Of a stretch of 64,000 bases of DNA, positions 34,378 through 43,651 are shown in pieces. The position numbers and the translations under genes are program-made. This stretch comes from Methylobacterium mesophilicum SR1.6/6. Lineage in GTDB: Bacteria > Pseudomonadota > Alphaproteobacteria > Rhizobiales > Beijerinckiaceae. Numbering within the stretch: position 1 is the first letter of the stretch; every line of letters begins with the position of its first letter. Below the pieces are notes generated by a model. The model saw only the letters and a program-made list of their open reading frames with translations, did no database searches and had not been told where the DNA came from. Location of the stretch: contig NZ_CP043538.1 of the NCBI RefSeq assembly GCF_000364445.2, forward strand, positions 265,198 through 329,197. The letters run 5' to 3'.

Positions 34378-35031
34378 TCAGGCGTTGAGCCGCTTGTACA
34401 CCTCGATCGCGTCGTCGACGTCCTCGTAGACGATTGCGCGCCCGTTGAGCAGGACGAGGCCGTGGGTGCACCACTGGCGGATCGTCTCCATCGAGTGCGA
34501 GATCATGATGATGTCGGCGTTCTTGCAGCGCTGGGCGAAGACCTCGTCGCAGCGCTTGGAGAAGCGGGCGTCGCCCACCGAGGTGATCTCGTCGATCAGG
34601 TAGCAGTCGAACGGGATCGCCATGCTCATGCCGAAGGCGAGGCGCGCGCCCATGCCCGACGAGTAGGTGTAGATCGGCGCCTCGAGGTAGCTGCCGAGTT
34701 CCGAGAAATCCTCGACGAAATCGAGCACCTTGCGGGGGTCCTCCCCGTAGATCCGGGCGACGAACATGACGTTGTCGCGCCCCGTCATCTTCGGATGGAA
34801 GCCGCCCGCGAAGCCGAGCGGCCAGGAAACGCGCCGGTCGCGGCGGATCTTCCCCCTCGAGGCGTCCTCGGTCCCGGCGATGAGGCGCATCGTGGTCGAC
34901 TTGCCGGCGCCGTTGATGCCGAGGATGCCGTAGGAGATGCCCGGCTTCAGGGTGAACGACGCCTGGTCGAGGATGATGCGCGGGTGACCGTTGGTCCGGT
35001 AGATCTTGGTGACTTTCTCGAAACGGATCAC
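34378..35031 (-). CDS. kpsT: capsular polysaccharide ABC exporter ATP-binding protein (KpsT type)
   Basis: The ATPase of an ABC-2 exporter that moves finished polysaccharide across the inner membrane has 217 residues. It shows Walker A GILGINGAGKSTTM (near residue 40), the signature-like YSSGMGARLAFGMSM, Walker B DCYLIDEITSVGD and the switch His in IMISHS, with no C-terminal extension. This is the short KpsT form. GTG 35031 (VIRFEKVTKIYRTNG) has GGGAG upstream. It is divergent from kpsE, and its permease partner kpsM lies 12 kb away. Confidence 0.9.
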   Translation of the reverse strand: MIRFEKVTKIYRTNGHPRIILDQASFTLKPGISYGILGINGAGKSTTMRLIAGTEDASRGKIRRDRRVSWPLGFAGGFHPKMTGRDNVMFVARIYGEDPRKVLDFVEDFSELGSYLEAPIYTYSSGMGARLAFGMSMAIPFDCYLIDEITSVGDARFSKRCDEVFAQRCKNADIIMISHSMETIRQWCTHGLVLLNGRAIVYEDVDDAIEVYKRLNA

Positions 35032-35097
35032 GGGGACCGCTCTCCCGACACACGGCAGGCCATCGACGGCCCTCGGCGCCGCGCTAGCGCGCGAAGG

Positions 35098-35130
35098 TGG
35101 CCAAACTTGGGGGCTTCCTCCTGTTGGCCA
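35098..35130. promoter_or_regulatory. inverted repeat in the kpsT-kpsE divergent spacer
   Basis: TGGCCAA (35098-35104) and TTGGCCA (35124-35130) form a perfect 7-bp dyad with a 19-nt spacer; CCAA-AC-TTGG is nested at the left. It lies 67-99 bases upstream of kpsT and 157-189 bases upstream of kpsE. Operator function is a guess from its position. Confidence 0.28.
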
Positions 35131-35286
35131 GTCCCGGGCCATCCCGGGCCGCGGCGCCGGGACCCCCACGGACATGCTTTTGCCGTCTGGCGGTGTGAGA
35201 GGCTTCGCAGGCCTCGGCGCCGCCATGATCGCGGGCCGAGCGGGTCCGCGACCCCGTCCGAAGCCGCTGAAGCCGGGAAGCAGACG

Positions 35287-36531
35287 ATGAACATGGAGAT
35301 CCGGCAAACCGGGGGTAAGCCGCTCAAGGTCTCGGACCGGCAGCGGGCGATCACCGACGCGCTGCAGCAGTTCACGCGCCTGACGAGCGTGATGGACCGG
35401 AAGAAAGGTGTCCGGTCCTATCAGAGCCACGTCAAGGACGACCCGTGGATGCCGATCCTGTTCGTGATCTGCTTCGTGCTGCCGGTCGCGCTCGGCGCCC
35501 TGTATTACGGCCTCATCGTCTCCGATCGATACGTCACCGAGACCCAGTTCGCGATCCGGCCGGCGGTCGGCTCGGCCGAGAAGGCCGCGCCGGACGAAGT
35601 GGGGACCAATGCCGGCACCGTGAGCTCGACGATCGCCCAGGACAGCCTGATCACGCTGGAATATGTCCACAGCCGGCCGTTGCTGGAGGCGATCGAGGCT
35701 GAGCTGCCCGTCCGTGACTGGTTCAGCCGCGACAGCATCGACTACTTCTCCCGCCTCAACCCCGATAAGCCCATCGAGAAGCGCCTGCGCTACTGGCGCC
35801 ACCGGGTGGCTGTCGATGTCGATTCGACCTCAGGAATCATGTGGCTCTCGGTCGAGGCGTTCGATCCGGGCGAGTCGCTGGCCATCACCCAGGCCATCCT
35901 GAAGGCCGCCGACGCGATGGTGAATGGCCTCAGTGCCCGGGCGCGTGAGGATGCCGTCGCCGAGAGCGCGCGCGAGCTGACGCGCGCCGAGGAGCGCGTT
36001 CGCACGATCAGCGCGGCCCTGACCGATCTGCGCAACCGGGCGGGCGTACTCGACGCCGTGAAATCCAATGAGGCCAATCTCGCCACGATCGCGCAGCTGC
36101 GCAACACGCGGGTGAACCTCGCGGTCCAGCTCGCGGTCGGGCAGCGCGATCTCGGCCCGGCCGCCCGCAATATCATCGACATCAAGCAGCAGATCGCCGA
36201 TCTCGATGCCAATATCGCGCGCCTCCAGCGGGAAAGCGCCGGCGCCGCGCCGGAGCAGAAGCGCCAGCTCTCGAGCGCGCTCACGCAGTTCGAGGCCCTC
36301 GAGACCGAGCGGAAGAGCGCGGAAAAATATTACGAGTCGGTGCGCAAGGCCAACGAGCACGCGCGCATCATCGCGGCGCGTCAGGTCGAGTATCTCAGCC
36401 CGGTCGTCGTGCCTGTGAAGGCGGAATCCTCCACCGAGCCGCGGAGAGCCCTGATGATCAGCCTGATCACCGCGGGCTCGGCCGTGCTGTTCGCGGCGGC
36501 GCTGTTCGCGCGCAAGCTCATGGTCAGCTAA
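35287..36531 (+). CDS. kpsE: capsule export inner-membrane/periplasmic adaptor (KpsE type)
   Basis: The 414-residue product belongs to the polysaccharide co-polymerase type that bridges the ABC exporter and the outer-membrane channel. It has a cytoplasmic N terminus (about 1-55), TM1 (about 56-78, PILFVICFVLPVALGALYY), a periplasmic domain with YVTETQFAIRP, a long coiled coil (about 215-375) and TM2 near the C terminus (about 385-408, LITAGSAVLFAAALF). ATG 35287 opens MNMEIRQTGG. It is divergent from kpsT. No kpsD-type outer-membrane partner is in the window. Confidence 0.85.
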   Translation: MNMEIRQTGGKPLKVSDRQRAITDALQQFTRLTSVMDRKKGVRSYQSHVKDDPWMPILFVICFVLPVALGALYYGLIVSDRYVTETQFAIRPAVGSAEKAAPDEVGTNAGTVSSTIAQDSLITLEYVHSRPLLEAIEAELPVRDWFSRDSIDYFSRLNPDKPIEKRLRYWRHRVAVDVDSTSGIMWLSVEAFDPGESLAITQAILKAADAMVNGLSARAREDAVAESARELTRAEERVRTISAALTDLRNRAGVLDAVKSNEANLATIAQLRNTRVNLAVQLAVGQRDLGPAARNIIDIKQQIADLDANIARLQRESAGAAPEQKRQLSSALTQFEALETERKSAEKYYESVRKANEHARIIAARQVEYLSPVVVPVKAESSTEPRRALMISLITAGSAVLFAAALFARKLMVS

Positions 36532-36778
36532 GGGGCGCGCTCTGGCCGGCTCGTAGGGCGGGGGCGACCGCCCTGGCGCGGGTCTGCGCACCGGCCGGAG
36601 ACCGCGGGACCGGCGAAGGCGCGCCGTCGGTGGCCACGCTCTTCGGGATCGTCGGGCCGGCGCGGCGATCGGCCGGGGGAAAGCGGGACGGCCGCGGATC
36701 GCCCGTCGGATCAAGGCTTGAAACAATCCCGTATCCGGGCGCGACCGCAGATCCGCCGCGTCCCTCGACGAGCCGTCG

Positions 36779-37879
36779 CTACTCTTCGGAGCCCAGAACC
36801 TTGCGCGCTTCCTCCAGCAGGACGACGTGCTGCACGGCGGCGGGACCGTCATCGGGGATCGACCGGCTCGCTTCGGCGATCAGGGTCCTGAACTTCCTGC
36901 GATCAAGGCCGCCCCAGCCGGTGCTGGCCAGAACGGCGGACAGGACGATCTGCATCGCCTCCACGCGGAAATCCGCCTCCTTGATCTGGTCGAAGAACGG
37001 GGCTGCCGGATGGTCCCGGCTGTCCAGCGCGGCCGGCAGCTGTCTCAACTGCTGTGACAGTTCCAGGATCGTCAGATCCATCAGGTTCCTGCGCGCGACC
37101 TGGAGTTCGGCGGCCCCGATCGGCTCCCTGCCCTTGCGCAGCCAGGCGTAGAACTCCGTGGCTTCCGCCTCGGCGATCTCCTCGACGCGCAGATCCAGGT
37201 GGCCCATCGCCGCCAGTTCCAGAAGCATCAGTCGGAAGCTCGACGGCACGAAGATCCAGTTGTGGGCGTCGACGTATTCCGGCCGCGCGGCGAGGCCGAG
37301 CTGCGCCTGCGCCTGATCGAACGGCATGGAGAGGACACCCTCCCGGACATCGTCGACACGCCAGCCCGGTGCGCCGCCCTTGTGGACCGTCCGCATCACG
37401 GCCTCGAAGTGGGTGCGGGCGTCGTGGCGGGAGCGCTTCTCCAGGAAGGCGGCCAGGGCATCGCCCGTGCTGGAGGGATGGCGATAGAAGTCGAAACACT
37501 TCCGCTTGTCCGGCACCGCGAGGATGACGACCCCGTCCGGCCGGATCAGCGTCTCGGCGGCCTTGAGGAAGGTGACCACGTCGGTGGTGTGCTCGATGAC
37601 GTGGCTGGCGATGAAGGCGTCGAACGTGCCGTGCTGATCGACGGGCACCGCATCCGCCAGGGAGCCGCCCTGCCAGACGAAATCCACCTCCTCGATCCGG
37701 GCCGTGTCGACGCCCTCGTGGGCCGTGTACTTGGCCACGAGATTGTCGCGGGACGCGTGATCGATGACGAAGGTGTTCCAGCCGTCCCGCTTCGGCGCGA
37801 GCGGGTTGAAGCTCGGCCCGACCTCGACGAGGCGGGCATCCTTGGTCAGCGATCGCAGAAGGCGTCGTGTCCGGTCCAT
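36779..37879 (-). CDS. SAM-dependent methyltransferase with extra C-terminal domain
   Basis: The 366-residue product starts MDRTRRLLRSLTKDARLVEV at ATG 37879 with AGGAG nine bases upstream. Its methyltransferase domain (about 1-210) has motif I LVEVGPSFNPLAPKR, IASHVIEHTTDVVTFLKAAE and RPDGVVILAVPDKRKCFDFYRHPSS. The C-terminal part (about 240-366) is helical and ends with WGGLDRRKFRTLIAEASRSI then DDGPAAVQHVVLLEE. The same ending occurs in the small protein at 46405-46746, so it is a shared domain. Sugar or polysaccharide methylation is likely from context; the substrate is unknown. Confidence 0.8.
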   Translation of the reverse strand: MDRTRRLLRSLTKDARLVEVGPSFNPLAPKRDGWNTFVIDHASRDNLVAKYTAHEGVDTARIEEVDFVWQGGSLADAVPVDQHGTFDAFIASHVIEHTTDVVTFLKAAETLIRPDGVVILAVPDKRKCFDFYRHPSSTGDALAAFLEKRSRHDARTHFEAVMRTVHKGGAPGWRVDDVREGVLSMPFDQAQAQLGLAARPEYVDAHNWIFVPSSFRLMLLELAAMGHLDLRVEEIAEAEATEFYAWLRKGREPIGAAELQVARRNLMDLTILELSQQLRQLPAALDSRDHPAAPFFDQIKEADFRVEAMQIVLSAVLASTGWGGLDRRKFRTLIAEASRSIPDDGPAAVQHVVLLEEARKVLGSEE

Positions 37880-38448
37880 GCACACCCACTCCTAGCTGCG
37901 GTGGGAGGTACACAAACAGCCCGTGCAGGTCACGGGGCTTCGCGTATGGCTCGACTGCGCGTCGTGCAGCCGTGGCGCGACAGAACGGGGGACGGCACAG
38001 GCCGCGCCGTTCCCTGCTGCAGCGTACAGACGCACGCGACCCTCCGGAAACCGCAGACACCATCACGCAGGTTGAGGGATCTGCCTGGACCGCGTTCGAT
38101 CGTGGCATGACCTCGCGGACCGAATGCCCGTTCAAATCGTGAGGAAATGCTGGACGAGATTATCGGCCCGGCACCAACGGCGCGAACAGTCATCACGATT
38201 TTGTTAGCGCTGGGCGATCAACAATCGATGATTTACGAGCGAACAAAAGGCAAATTTACTTGTCATAGCTGCGGACGCGTTTAATGAATGTAATAATGGA
38301 AGCGCCATCGAGGTGATCCGGATGGTGGCGGCGGGCCGGCGCGGCCCGCTCCCGGTAAAACTTCCTTCAACGTGGCGTTGTGGTTACACCGTCGATCACG
38401 AAATCGTGTACGCTCTCCCTCAAGGTCAAAGGCATCGAGAGGCAAGCT
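37880..38448. other. 569-base intergenic stretch
   Basis: No convincing gene is seen. About 38170-38300 is A/T-rich and probably carries the promoter of the rightward cysC block. An in-frame GTG at 38380 could extend cysC upstream by 23 residues. Other frames look like chance. Confidence 0.4.
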
Positions 38449-39123
38449 TTGAAACAGCCGGGCGGCGCAAGCGATGATCGCAATCTGACTTGGCAGACCC
38501 TGCAGCCGCGCGAGTCTCGTTGGCGCGCGCTTGGTCAGCGGCCCGTCATCGCATGGCTTACCGGACTGTCCGGTGCAGGCAAGTCTTCGATCGCTATGGC
38601 TGTCGATCGTGCTTTGACCGGCGCGGGGCGCGCCACCATGGTGCTCGATGGAGATAATCTCCGACATGGCCTCAACAAAGATCTCAATTTTACTGAAGAC
38701 GATCGCATCGAGAATATTCGGCGGACCGCAGAGGTGGCGAGACTCATGGCAGAGGCTGGCCTCGTGACAATCGTCTCGCTGATCTCGCCATTCCGTGTGG
38801 AGCGAGACGCGGCACGGGCAACGGCAGGCGATATTCCCTTCCTCGAAATCTTCGTCGATACGCCCCTGAAGCTCTGCGAGGCGCGAGATCCGAAGGGCCT
38901 CTACGTTCGCGCGAGATCCGGCGAGATCCCCAATTTCACCGGTGTTTCCGCACCCTACGAAGCACCTCTGGGGCCGGATCTGGTCCTGGCCACGGCGGGC
39001 CGCCACGTCGCCGCCTCGGCACAACCCTTGATTGACGTCCTGCTGCGGTTAAGCGCCCAGCGCAACCCATCGGCCAAATCAGTCAATGCGCAAGTGAGTA
39101 GCCTATCCTCATCAGGAATATGA
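38449..39123 (+). CDS. cysC: adenylylsulfate (APS) kinase
   Basis: APS kinase phosphorylates APS to PAPS, the sulfate donor. The product has Walker A WLTGLSGAGKSSIAMAV, the substrate loop LDGDNLRHGLNKDLNF, ENIRRTAEVARLMAEAG and DPKGLYVRARSGEIPNFTGV, all CysC hallmarks. I chose TTG 38449, which has GAGAGG six bases upstream; GTG 38380 is the alternative. No cysD or cysN (ATP sulfurylase) is adjacent, so APS must come from elsewhere. The sulfotransferase gene starts 27 bases downstream, which points to PAPS supply for polysaccharide sulfation rather than cysteine synthesis. Confidence 0.93.
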   Translation: MKQPGGASDDRNLTWQTLQPRESRWRALGQRPVIAWLTGLSGAGKSSIAMAVDRALTGAGRATMVLDGDNLRHGLNKDLNFTEDDRIENIRRTAEVARLMAEAGLVTIVSLISPFRVERDAARATAGDIPFLEIFVDTPLKLCEARDPKGLYVRARSGEIPNFTGVSAPYEAPLGPDLVLATAGRHVAASAQPLIDVLLRLSAQRNPSAKSVNAQVSSLSSSGI

Positions 39124-39150
39124 TCTTGATTCTGAGAATATTGTATCGGC

Positions 39151-40125
39151 ATGGCTTTCGGTGAAAGAGTTCATCTCGTAATCCACGTCGGTCCGCACAA
39201 GACCGGAACGACATCCATCCAGAAAATGTTGTTGTCTCAGTCCAGCAAAGAGGATTGCGGTTTTACATATCCCTTGCTCTGCGGCGACGAGATCGGGCAG
39301 CACACGTTCGCGCAATCGGCCTGCTCTCCTGAGCGGCCGGCCTGTCAGAGGATGCTGGCCGTTCTCAAGACCGTGGAAGGCTTGTGTGTCCTGTCCAGCG
39401 AGGAATTGTGCTATCTGCCGGCCTCGGGGATACGAAGCCTGCGAGACGCGCTTCCCGACGCGCGCGTCACGATCGCATATTATCAACGCGATATTCTTTC
39501 GCTCTTGCAATCCTGGTGGCAGGAAACGGTCAAGCATGGGAGTGTTCGCACCCTGCCGGATTTCGCATTCGGTTGCGTGCTCGCACCCTCTCAGCTGCAC
39601 CTGCTCGTCCCGGACACCTTGTTGAAGGGCTGGGCATCCTTCTTCGGCCGGGATGCCATCAGGATCGTCCGCTACGACCGCGTCTCCGACGTCGCCAAGC
39701 AATTCGCCTCCGATTTCCTCGCTCTCGATCTGCCAGCCGAAGCGCTGGCGTTCAGCAATCCATCTTACGATTATATCGATTGCGAAATGATGCGCTTCTG
39801 GAACAGGCAAGGGTTCTGGGGATCAGGCGTCGTTCAGGCGCCGGATTACTTGGACGTGCGGACCGAATTCGCTGAGCGATCGAGCGCCTTCACACGGAAT
39901 TTCAGCTTGAACTACAGCCGCAGCGCGTTCTCGACGATTGAGGAGATGCTGATTTCACGCTGGGGCGATCGGATTGAAGGCTTCGATGGCGGTCAGCTGT
40001 TCGAGGTGCGAGAACGATTGTATTCCTACATCGATCCGGATGTCTGGGCGGCCCATCCTGCCCTGATCGACAAAATGCGCGCGTTCGCACTCCAGAATGC
40101 GGCCTTCAGCTGTCCGAAACGCTGA
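39151..40125 (+). CDS. sulfotransferase family protein
   Basis: The 324-residue product opens with HLVIHVGPHKTGTTSIQKML (residues about 8-28), the 5'-phosphosulfate-binding loop of PAPS-dependent sulfotransferases. A second conserved region, ARVTIAYYQRDILSLLQSWW (near 107-127), fits the 3'-phosphate-binding strand and helix. There is no signal peptide or membrane segment, so it is cytoplasmic. It lies 27 bases after cysC in the same direction. It probably sulfates a sugar or lipid precursor of the exported polysaccharide. The acceptor is unknown. Confidence 0.85.
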   Translation: MAFGERVHLVIHVGPHKTGTTSIQKMLLSQSSKEDCGFTYPLLCGDEIGQHTFAQSACSPERPACQRMLAVLKTVEGLCVLSSEELCYLPASGIRSLRDALPDARVTIAYYQRDILSLLQSWWQETVKHGSVRTLPDFAFGCVLAPSQLHLLVPDTLLKGWASFFGRDAIRIVRYDRVSDVAKQFASDFLALDLPAEALAFSNPSYDYIDCEMMRFWNRQGFWGSGVVQAPDYLDVRTEFAERSSAFTRNFSLNYSRSAFSTIEEMLISRWGDRIEGFDGGQLFEVRERLYSYIDPDVWAAHPALIDKMRAFALQNAAFSCPKR

Positions 40126-40630
40126 TAGACCACGGTCGCCGACCGGGTCGCGATGGAGCATCGAGCGGCCGGGAGCCGCGACGGGGATCGTCACACCTGC
40201 GGCATCGGGACAGCTGTGGCGAGGGTAAGGTTGGGTGCCCGCGGGTCGCGACCAGACGCGACCCGCGGAAGCGTTCGCGGAAGCTGTTGCGCAATTCCGG
40301 GGTGGCACGCCGCCTCCGTTCTTGCTACCCCACCGCATCCATCTCTGACTCCGCTGCTCGTGCTCGAAGCAGCGCACCACTCTCGCTTGCCATCGAACAA
40401 GTCTTTGCGGCCCGGGCGTGCCGCCGGGATGTCGGTTGATCGGCGATCCTGGATCCAGGTTGCTTTCAGCGTGGAACGCTTCTACGGTGAAGAATTCGTT
40501 CCAGTCGAGCCATTGTGATAGTGCTTCCATGGTTCGAACCGGGATATCTGTCGTAATCGTAGGCGGAACTTGGCGCGATCCAGGTCGCGACAGGGGACAA
40601 GCAGCTTGTCTCCGCTGAATATCGGCGCGC
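40126..40630. other. 505-base intergenic stretch
   Basis: No convincing gene is seen. The rightward frame 40153-40518 and the leftward frame 39955-40530 overlap each other and have no family motif. A promoter for the WcbI-FkbH-ACP block may lie here, but I could not place one. Confidence 0.4.
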
Positions 40631-40636
40631 GTGGGT

Positions 40637-41464
40637 ATGGCTCAGACAATCCGGAAGCAGGTTCTGTTCGTCGGAAATTGCAACGCGCATGATCTGTCTC
40701 TGGCATTCTCCGCCCTGGATGCTTTGCGCGGTGACTTCGAGTTCCATCATCTGGCCCTGCACGCGACGCCGATCCCCTCTCCGGAGATCAGGCAGATCGC
40801 GCAGGACGCGCATGCCGTCTTCATCCAGAACATCGCCGAGGCCGAGCGATTCAAGGAGGAGCACGTTCCCAGCGGCGTCCGGTGCTTCGGCTATCCCAAC
40901 CTCATGCGGCGGGCGCTGTGGCCGTTCGACGGGCTGGTGTACGGGCGTGACGCCCTCGCCGAGGCCGACGCGGCCAAAGCCGGCTTCATCCGGTTCCCCG
41001 ACGGGCTCCTCGGCAAGCTGAGAACCGACGTTCCGGATCCCGAGGAGCGCTTCATCGCCTATCGCGACTTGAAGGCGTCCGGCATCAACCGGAACTTCAC
41101 TCGTCTCCTCGAGATGGAAGACGAGATGCTGACCCACATCGACAGCATCTTCGAATGTCAGCTTGGCCGGTACGTGCGGGAACAGACCCGGACGGACCAG
41201 CTCTTCCACTGGCTGGGTCACCCGAGCGGCCTCCTGTACGCCGCCCTGATGGGGTATTGCTGCGCGAAGCTCGATCTTCCCGATGTCAGGCCGCAGCCCG
41301 GGGCCGTCGATGGCTGGTCGACCATGCAGGTCCCGGTCCATCCCCGCGTGGCGGAGCAACTCGGACTGGAATGGGCGACGCCTGAGCGGGTCTATACCTA
41401 CGCACCCCTCGGGCAGGTCACCTGGGAGCAGTACGTGAAGCACTACATCCAGATCCTCGGTTGA
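40637..41464 (+). CDS. WcbI-like polysaccharide biosynthesis protein (putative acyltransferase)
   Basis: The 275-residue product matches the WcbI family found in capsule loci. It has an N-terminal strand-loop KQVLFVGNCNAHDLSLAFSA (about 7-26) like the nucleophile loop of SGNH hydrolases. A conserved His appears in FHWLGHPSGLLYAALMGY (about 192-209), and the C-terminal VPVHPRVAEQLGLEW fits. ATG 40637 follows GTG 40631, which is also possible. WcbI binds coenzyme A and is a putative acetyltransferase (family knowledge). Here it precedes a carrier-protein acyl module, so it is a candidate for transferring the ACP-bound acyl group to a sugar. That is inference. Confidence 0.75.
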   Translation: MAQTIRKQVLFVGNCNAHDLSLAFSALDALRGDFEFHHLALHATPIPSPEIRQIAQDAHAVFIQNIAEAERFKEEHVPSGVRCFGYPNLMRRALWPFDGLVYGRDALAEADAAKAGFIRFPDGLLGKLRTDVPDPEERFIAYRDLKASGINRNFTRLLEMEDEMLTHIDSIFECQLGRYVREQTRTDQLFHWLGHPSGLLYAALMGYCCAKLDLPDVRPQPGAVDGWSTMQVPVHPRVAEQLGLEWATPERVYTYAPLGQVTWEQYVKHYIQILG

Positions 41465-41478
41465 GCGGCGGATCCGCC

Positions 41479-43383
41479 ATGAAGGCCGAGGACCTCACCT
41501 GGCTGCCGCCGCCGCCGGACGACTGGCGCGACCGCGTCGCGGCCGCCCTGGCGGACGGCGACCGCCAGCGCGCGTGGTCGAGCCTCGTCGCCCTGGCGCG
41601 GACGCGGCTCGACTTCGTCCAGACGGCTCGGGTGAACGCCGCGCTCCTGAAGCTGTTTCCGGAGGCACCCGCGCATCTGACCACGCGGCCGGTGCGGCTC
41701 GCGGTCCTCGGCTCGGCGACGCAGACGCATCTCTTCCCGGCCCTGCGGGTCGCCGCCCTGCGCCGCGGGATCTGGCTCGCGCTGTATGAGCCGGATTATG
41801 GCCAGTACAGGCAGGAACTCGAGGATCCGAGCCCGGAACTCCGGGCGTTCGGGGCCGACACTGTCCTGTTCGCCCTCGACGCGCACCATCTCACGCAGGG
41901 CGTGCGGGATCTCGCCGATCTCCAGGCCGCGGACGACGCGGTGGCCCGCTCGGTGGACGGACTCGCGCGCTGCTGGCGCGCCGCCCAGGACCGACTGGGC
42001 TGCCGGGTGCTGCAGCAGACCGTGCTGCCGGTCTTCCCGGCCCTGTTCGGCAGCAACGAGCATCGGATGCCCGGGTCACGCCACCGCGCCGTGACGCGCC
42101 TGAACGCCCTGATCCGCGACCGGGCAGACGCGGCCGGCGTCGACCTCGTCGCCGTCGACGACGGCGCCGCCCGGTACGGGATCGCGGCCTGGCACAATCC
42201 CGTGCTCTGGCACCGGGCCAAGCAGGAGGTCTCGCCGACAGTCTCGCCGCTCTACGGCGAATGGGTCGCCCGGATCCTGGCCGCGCGGCAGGGCCTGTCG
42301 GCCAAGTGCCTCGTGTTCGACCTCGACAACACCCTCTGGGGCGGGGTGGTCGGCGACGACGGGCTCGACGGCATCGTCATCGGCAACGGCGACGCTTTGG
42401 GCGAGGCCTTCCTGGCGCTCCAGCATTACGGCCTCGATCAGGCCCGGCGCGGCATCCTCCTGGCTGTCTGCTCGAAGAACGACGAGGCGAACGCGCTGGC
42501 CCCCTTCGACAGCCATCCGGAAATGGCGTTGCGCCGCAAGGACATTGCCTGCTTCGTCGCCAATTGGGACGACAAGGCCGCCAACATCCGCGCCATCGCC
42601 CGGCGGCTCAACATCGGGCTCGACAGCCTCGTCTTCGTCGACGACAACCCCTTCGAGCGCAACCTCGTCCGCACCGAACTCCCGATGGTGGCGGTCCCGG
42701 AGGTGCCGGACGATCCGGCCCTGGTCCCGCAATGCCTCGCCGATGCCGGCTATTTCGAGGGCGTGGTCCTGACCGAGGAGGATCGCGACCGCACCGCCCA
42801 GTACCGGCAGAACGCCGAACGGGAGGCGGCCCTCGACGGCGCGACCGACATCGCCGCCTACCTGCGCAGCCTCGACATGGTGCTGGCGTGGTCGCATTTC
42901 GACACCACGAACCTCGCCCGCATCGTGCAGCTGATCAACAAGACCAATCAGTTCAACCTGACGACGAAGCGCTACGGCGAGGACGAGATCCGCGCCCTCA
43001 TGGCCGACCCGGAGGCGGTCGGCCTCCACTTCCGCCTGACGGACCGCTTCGGCGACAACGGCCTCATCGCCGTCGTGATCGGCCTCAGGCGCGGCGCCGA
43101 GCTCGTCCTGGACACGTGGCTCATGAGCTGCCGGGTGCTCAAGCGGCGGGTCGAGGAGGCGACGCTGGAGGTCATCGCCGCCGAGGCCGAGCGGCTGGGC
43201 GCCACGGCGCTAGTCGGCGCGTACCGGCCGACCCCGAAGAACGGCATGGTGCGCGGCCACTACGAGCAACTCGGGTTCCGCCTCGCGGAGGAAGCCGAGG
43301 ACGGCACCACGCACTGGCGGCTCGACCTGGGCGGCCGTCAGCGCCCCGATCTCCCGATGCAACTGGTGAAGCTGGACCGATGA
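41479..43383 (+). CDS. FkbH-like HAD-IIIC family protein
   Basis: The 634-residue protein has three regions: an N-terminal SGNH/flavodoxin-like segment (about 60-255, RLAVLGSATQTHLFPAL), a HAD-IIIC domain (about 270-440) with FDLDNTLWGGVVGDDG, VCSKNDEAN and FVDDNPFERNLVR, and a C-terminal GNAT-like fold (about 480-620). FkbH proteins dephosphorylate 1,3-bisphosphoglycerate and load glyceryl onto an ACP. ATG 41479 is used; a TTG at 41461 overlaps the previous stop. Its stop overlaps the ACP start by ATGA, strongly tying the two. A glyceryl- or modified acyl-ACP for polysaccharide decoration is inferred. Confidence 0.88.
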   Translation: MKAEDLTWLPPPPDDWRDRVAAALADGDRQRAWSSLVALARTRLDFVQTARVNAALLKLFPEAPAHLTTRPVRLAVLGSATQTHLFPALRVAALRRGIWLALYEPDYGQYRQELEDPSPELRAFGADTVLFALDAHHLTQGVRDLADLQAADDAVARSVDGLARCWRAAQDRLGCRVLQQTVLPVFPALFGSNEHRMPGSRHRAVTRLNALIRDRADAAGVDLVAVDDGAARYGIAAWHNPVLWHRAKQEVSPTVSPLYGEWVARILAARQGLSAKCLVFDLDNTLWGGVVGDDGLDGIVIGNGDALGEAFLALQHYGLDQARRGILLAVCSKNDEANALAPFDSHPEMALRRKDIACFVANWDDKAANIRAIARRLNIGLDSLVFVDDNPFERNLVRTELPMVAVPEVPDDPALVPQCLADAGYFEGVVLTEEDRDRTAQYRQNAEREAALDGATDIAAYLRSLDMVLAWSHFDTTNLARIVQLINKTNQFNLTTKRYGEDEIRALMADPEAVGLHFRLTDRFGDNGLIAVVIGLRRGAELVLDTWLMSCRVLKRRVEEATLEVIAAEAERLGATALVGAYRPTPKNGMVRGHYEQLGFRLAEEAEDGTTHWRLDLGGRQRPDLPMQLVKLDR

Positions 43384-43628
43384 CCGACGACGCAATCTAC
43401 GCCGGCCTGACCGAGATCTTCCGCGACTTCCTCGCCGACGATACGATCGTGCTGACGCCGGAGACCACGGCCGACGACGTCGAGGGCTGGGATTCGTCGA
43501 GCCACATCAACATCCTGCTCGCGGCCGAGGAGCGGTTCGGCGTTCGCATGACCAGCGCCGAGATCGAGAAGCTGACGAGCATCGGCGCCCTGGTCGACCT
43601 GATCCGGTCCAAGAACCCGAAACTCTGA
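43380..43628 (+). CDS. acyl carrier protein
   Basis: The 82-residue acidic helical protein has the phosphopantetheine site in VEGWDSSSHINILLAAEERF (Ser directly after W-D, near residue 39). The standard D-S-L reads D-S-S here. The helix pattern and length fit stand-alone ACPs. ATG 43380 overlaps the FkbH-like stop (ATGA), so the two are translated as a pair. It is probably loaded by the FkbH-like protein and then processed by the MaoC-SDR fusion 23 bases downstream. Confidence 0.92.
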   Translation: MTDDAIYAGLTEIFRDFLADDTIVLTPETTADDVEGWDSSSHINILLAAEERFGVRMTSAEIEKLTSIGALVDLIRSKNPKL

Positions 43629-43651
43629 ACCCCCAGCTCCGAGGTTCGGCC

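Noticed and set aside
40153..40518. 121-codon rightward frame between the sulfotransferase and WcbI-like genes
   Set aside because: No motif and no good start; composition matches noise.
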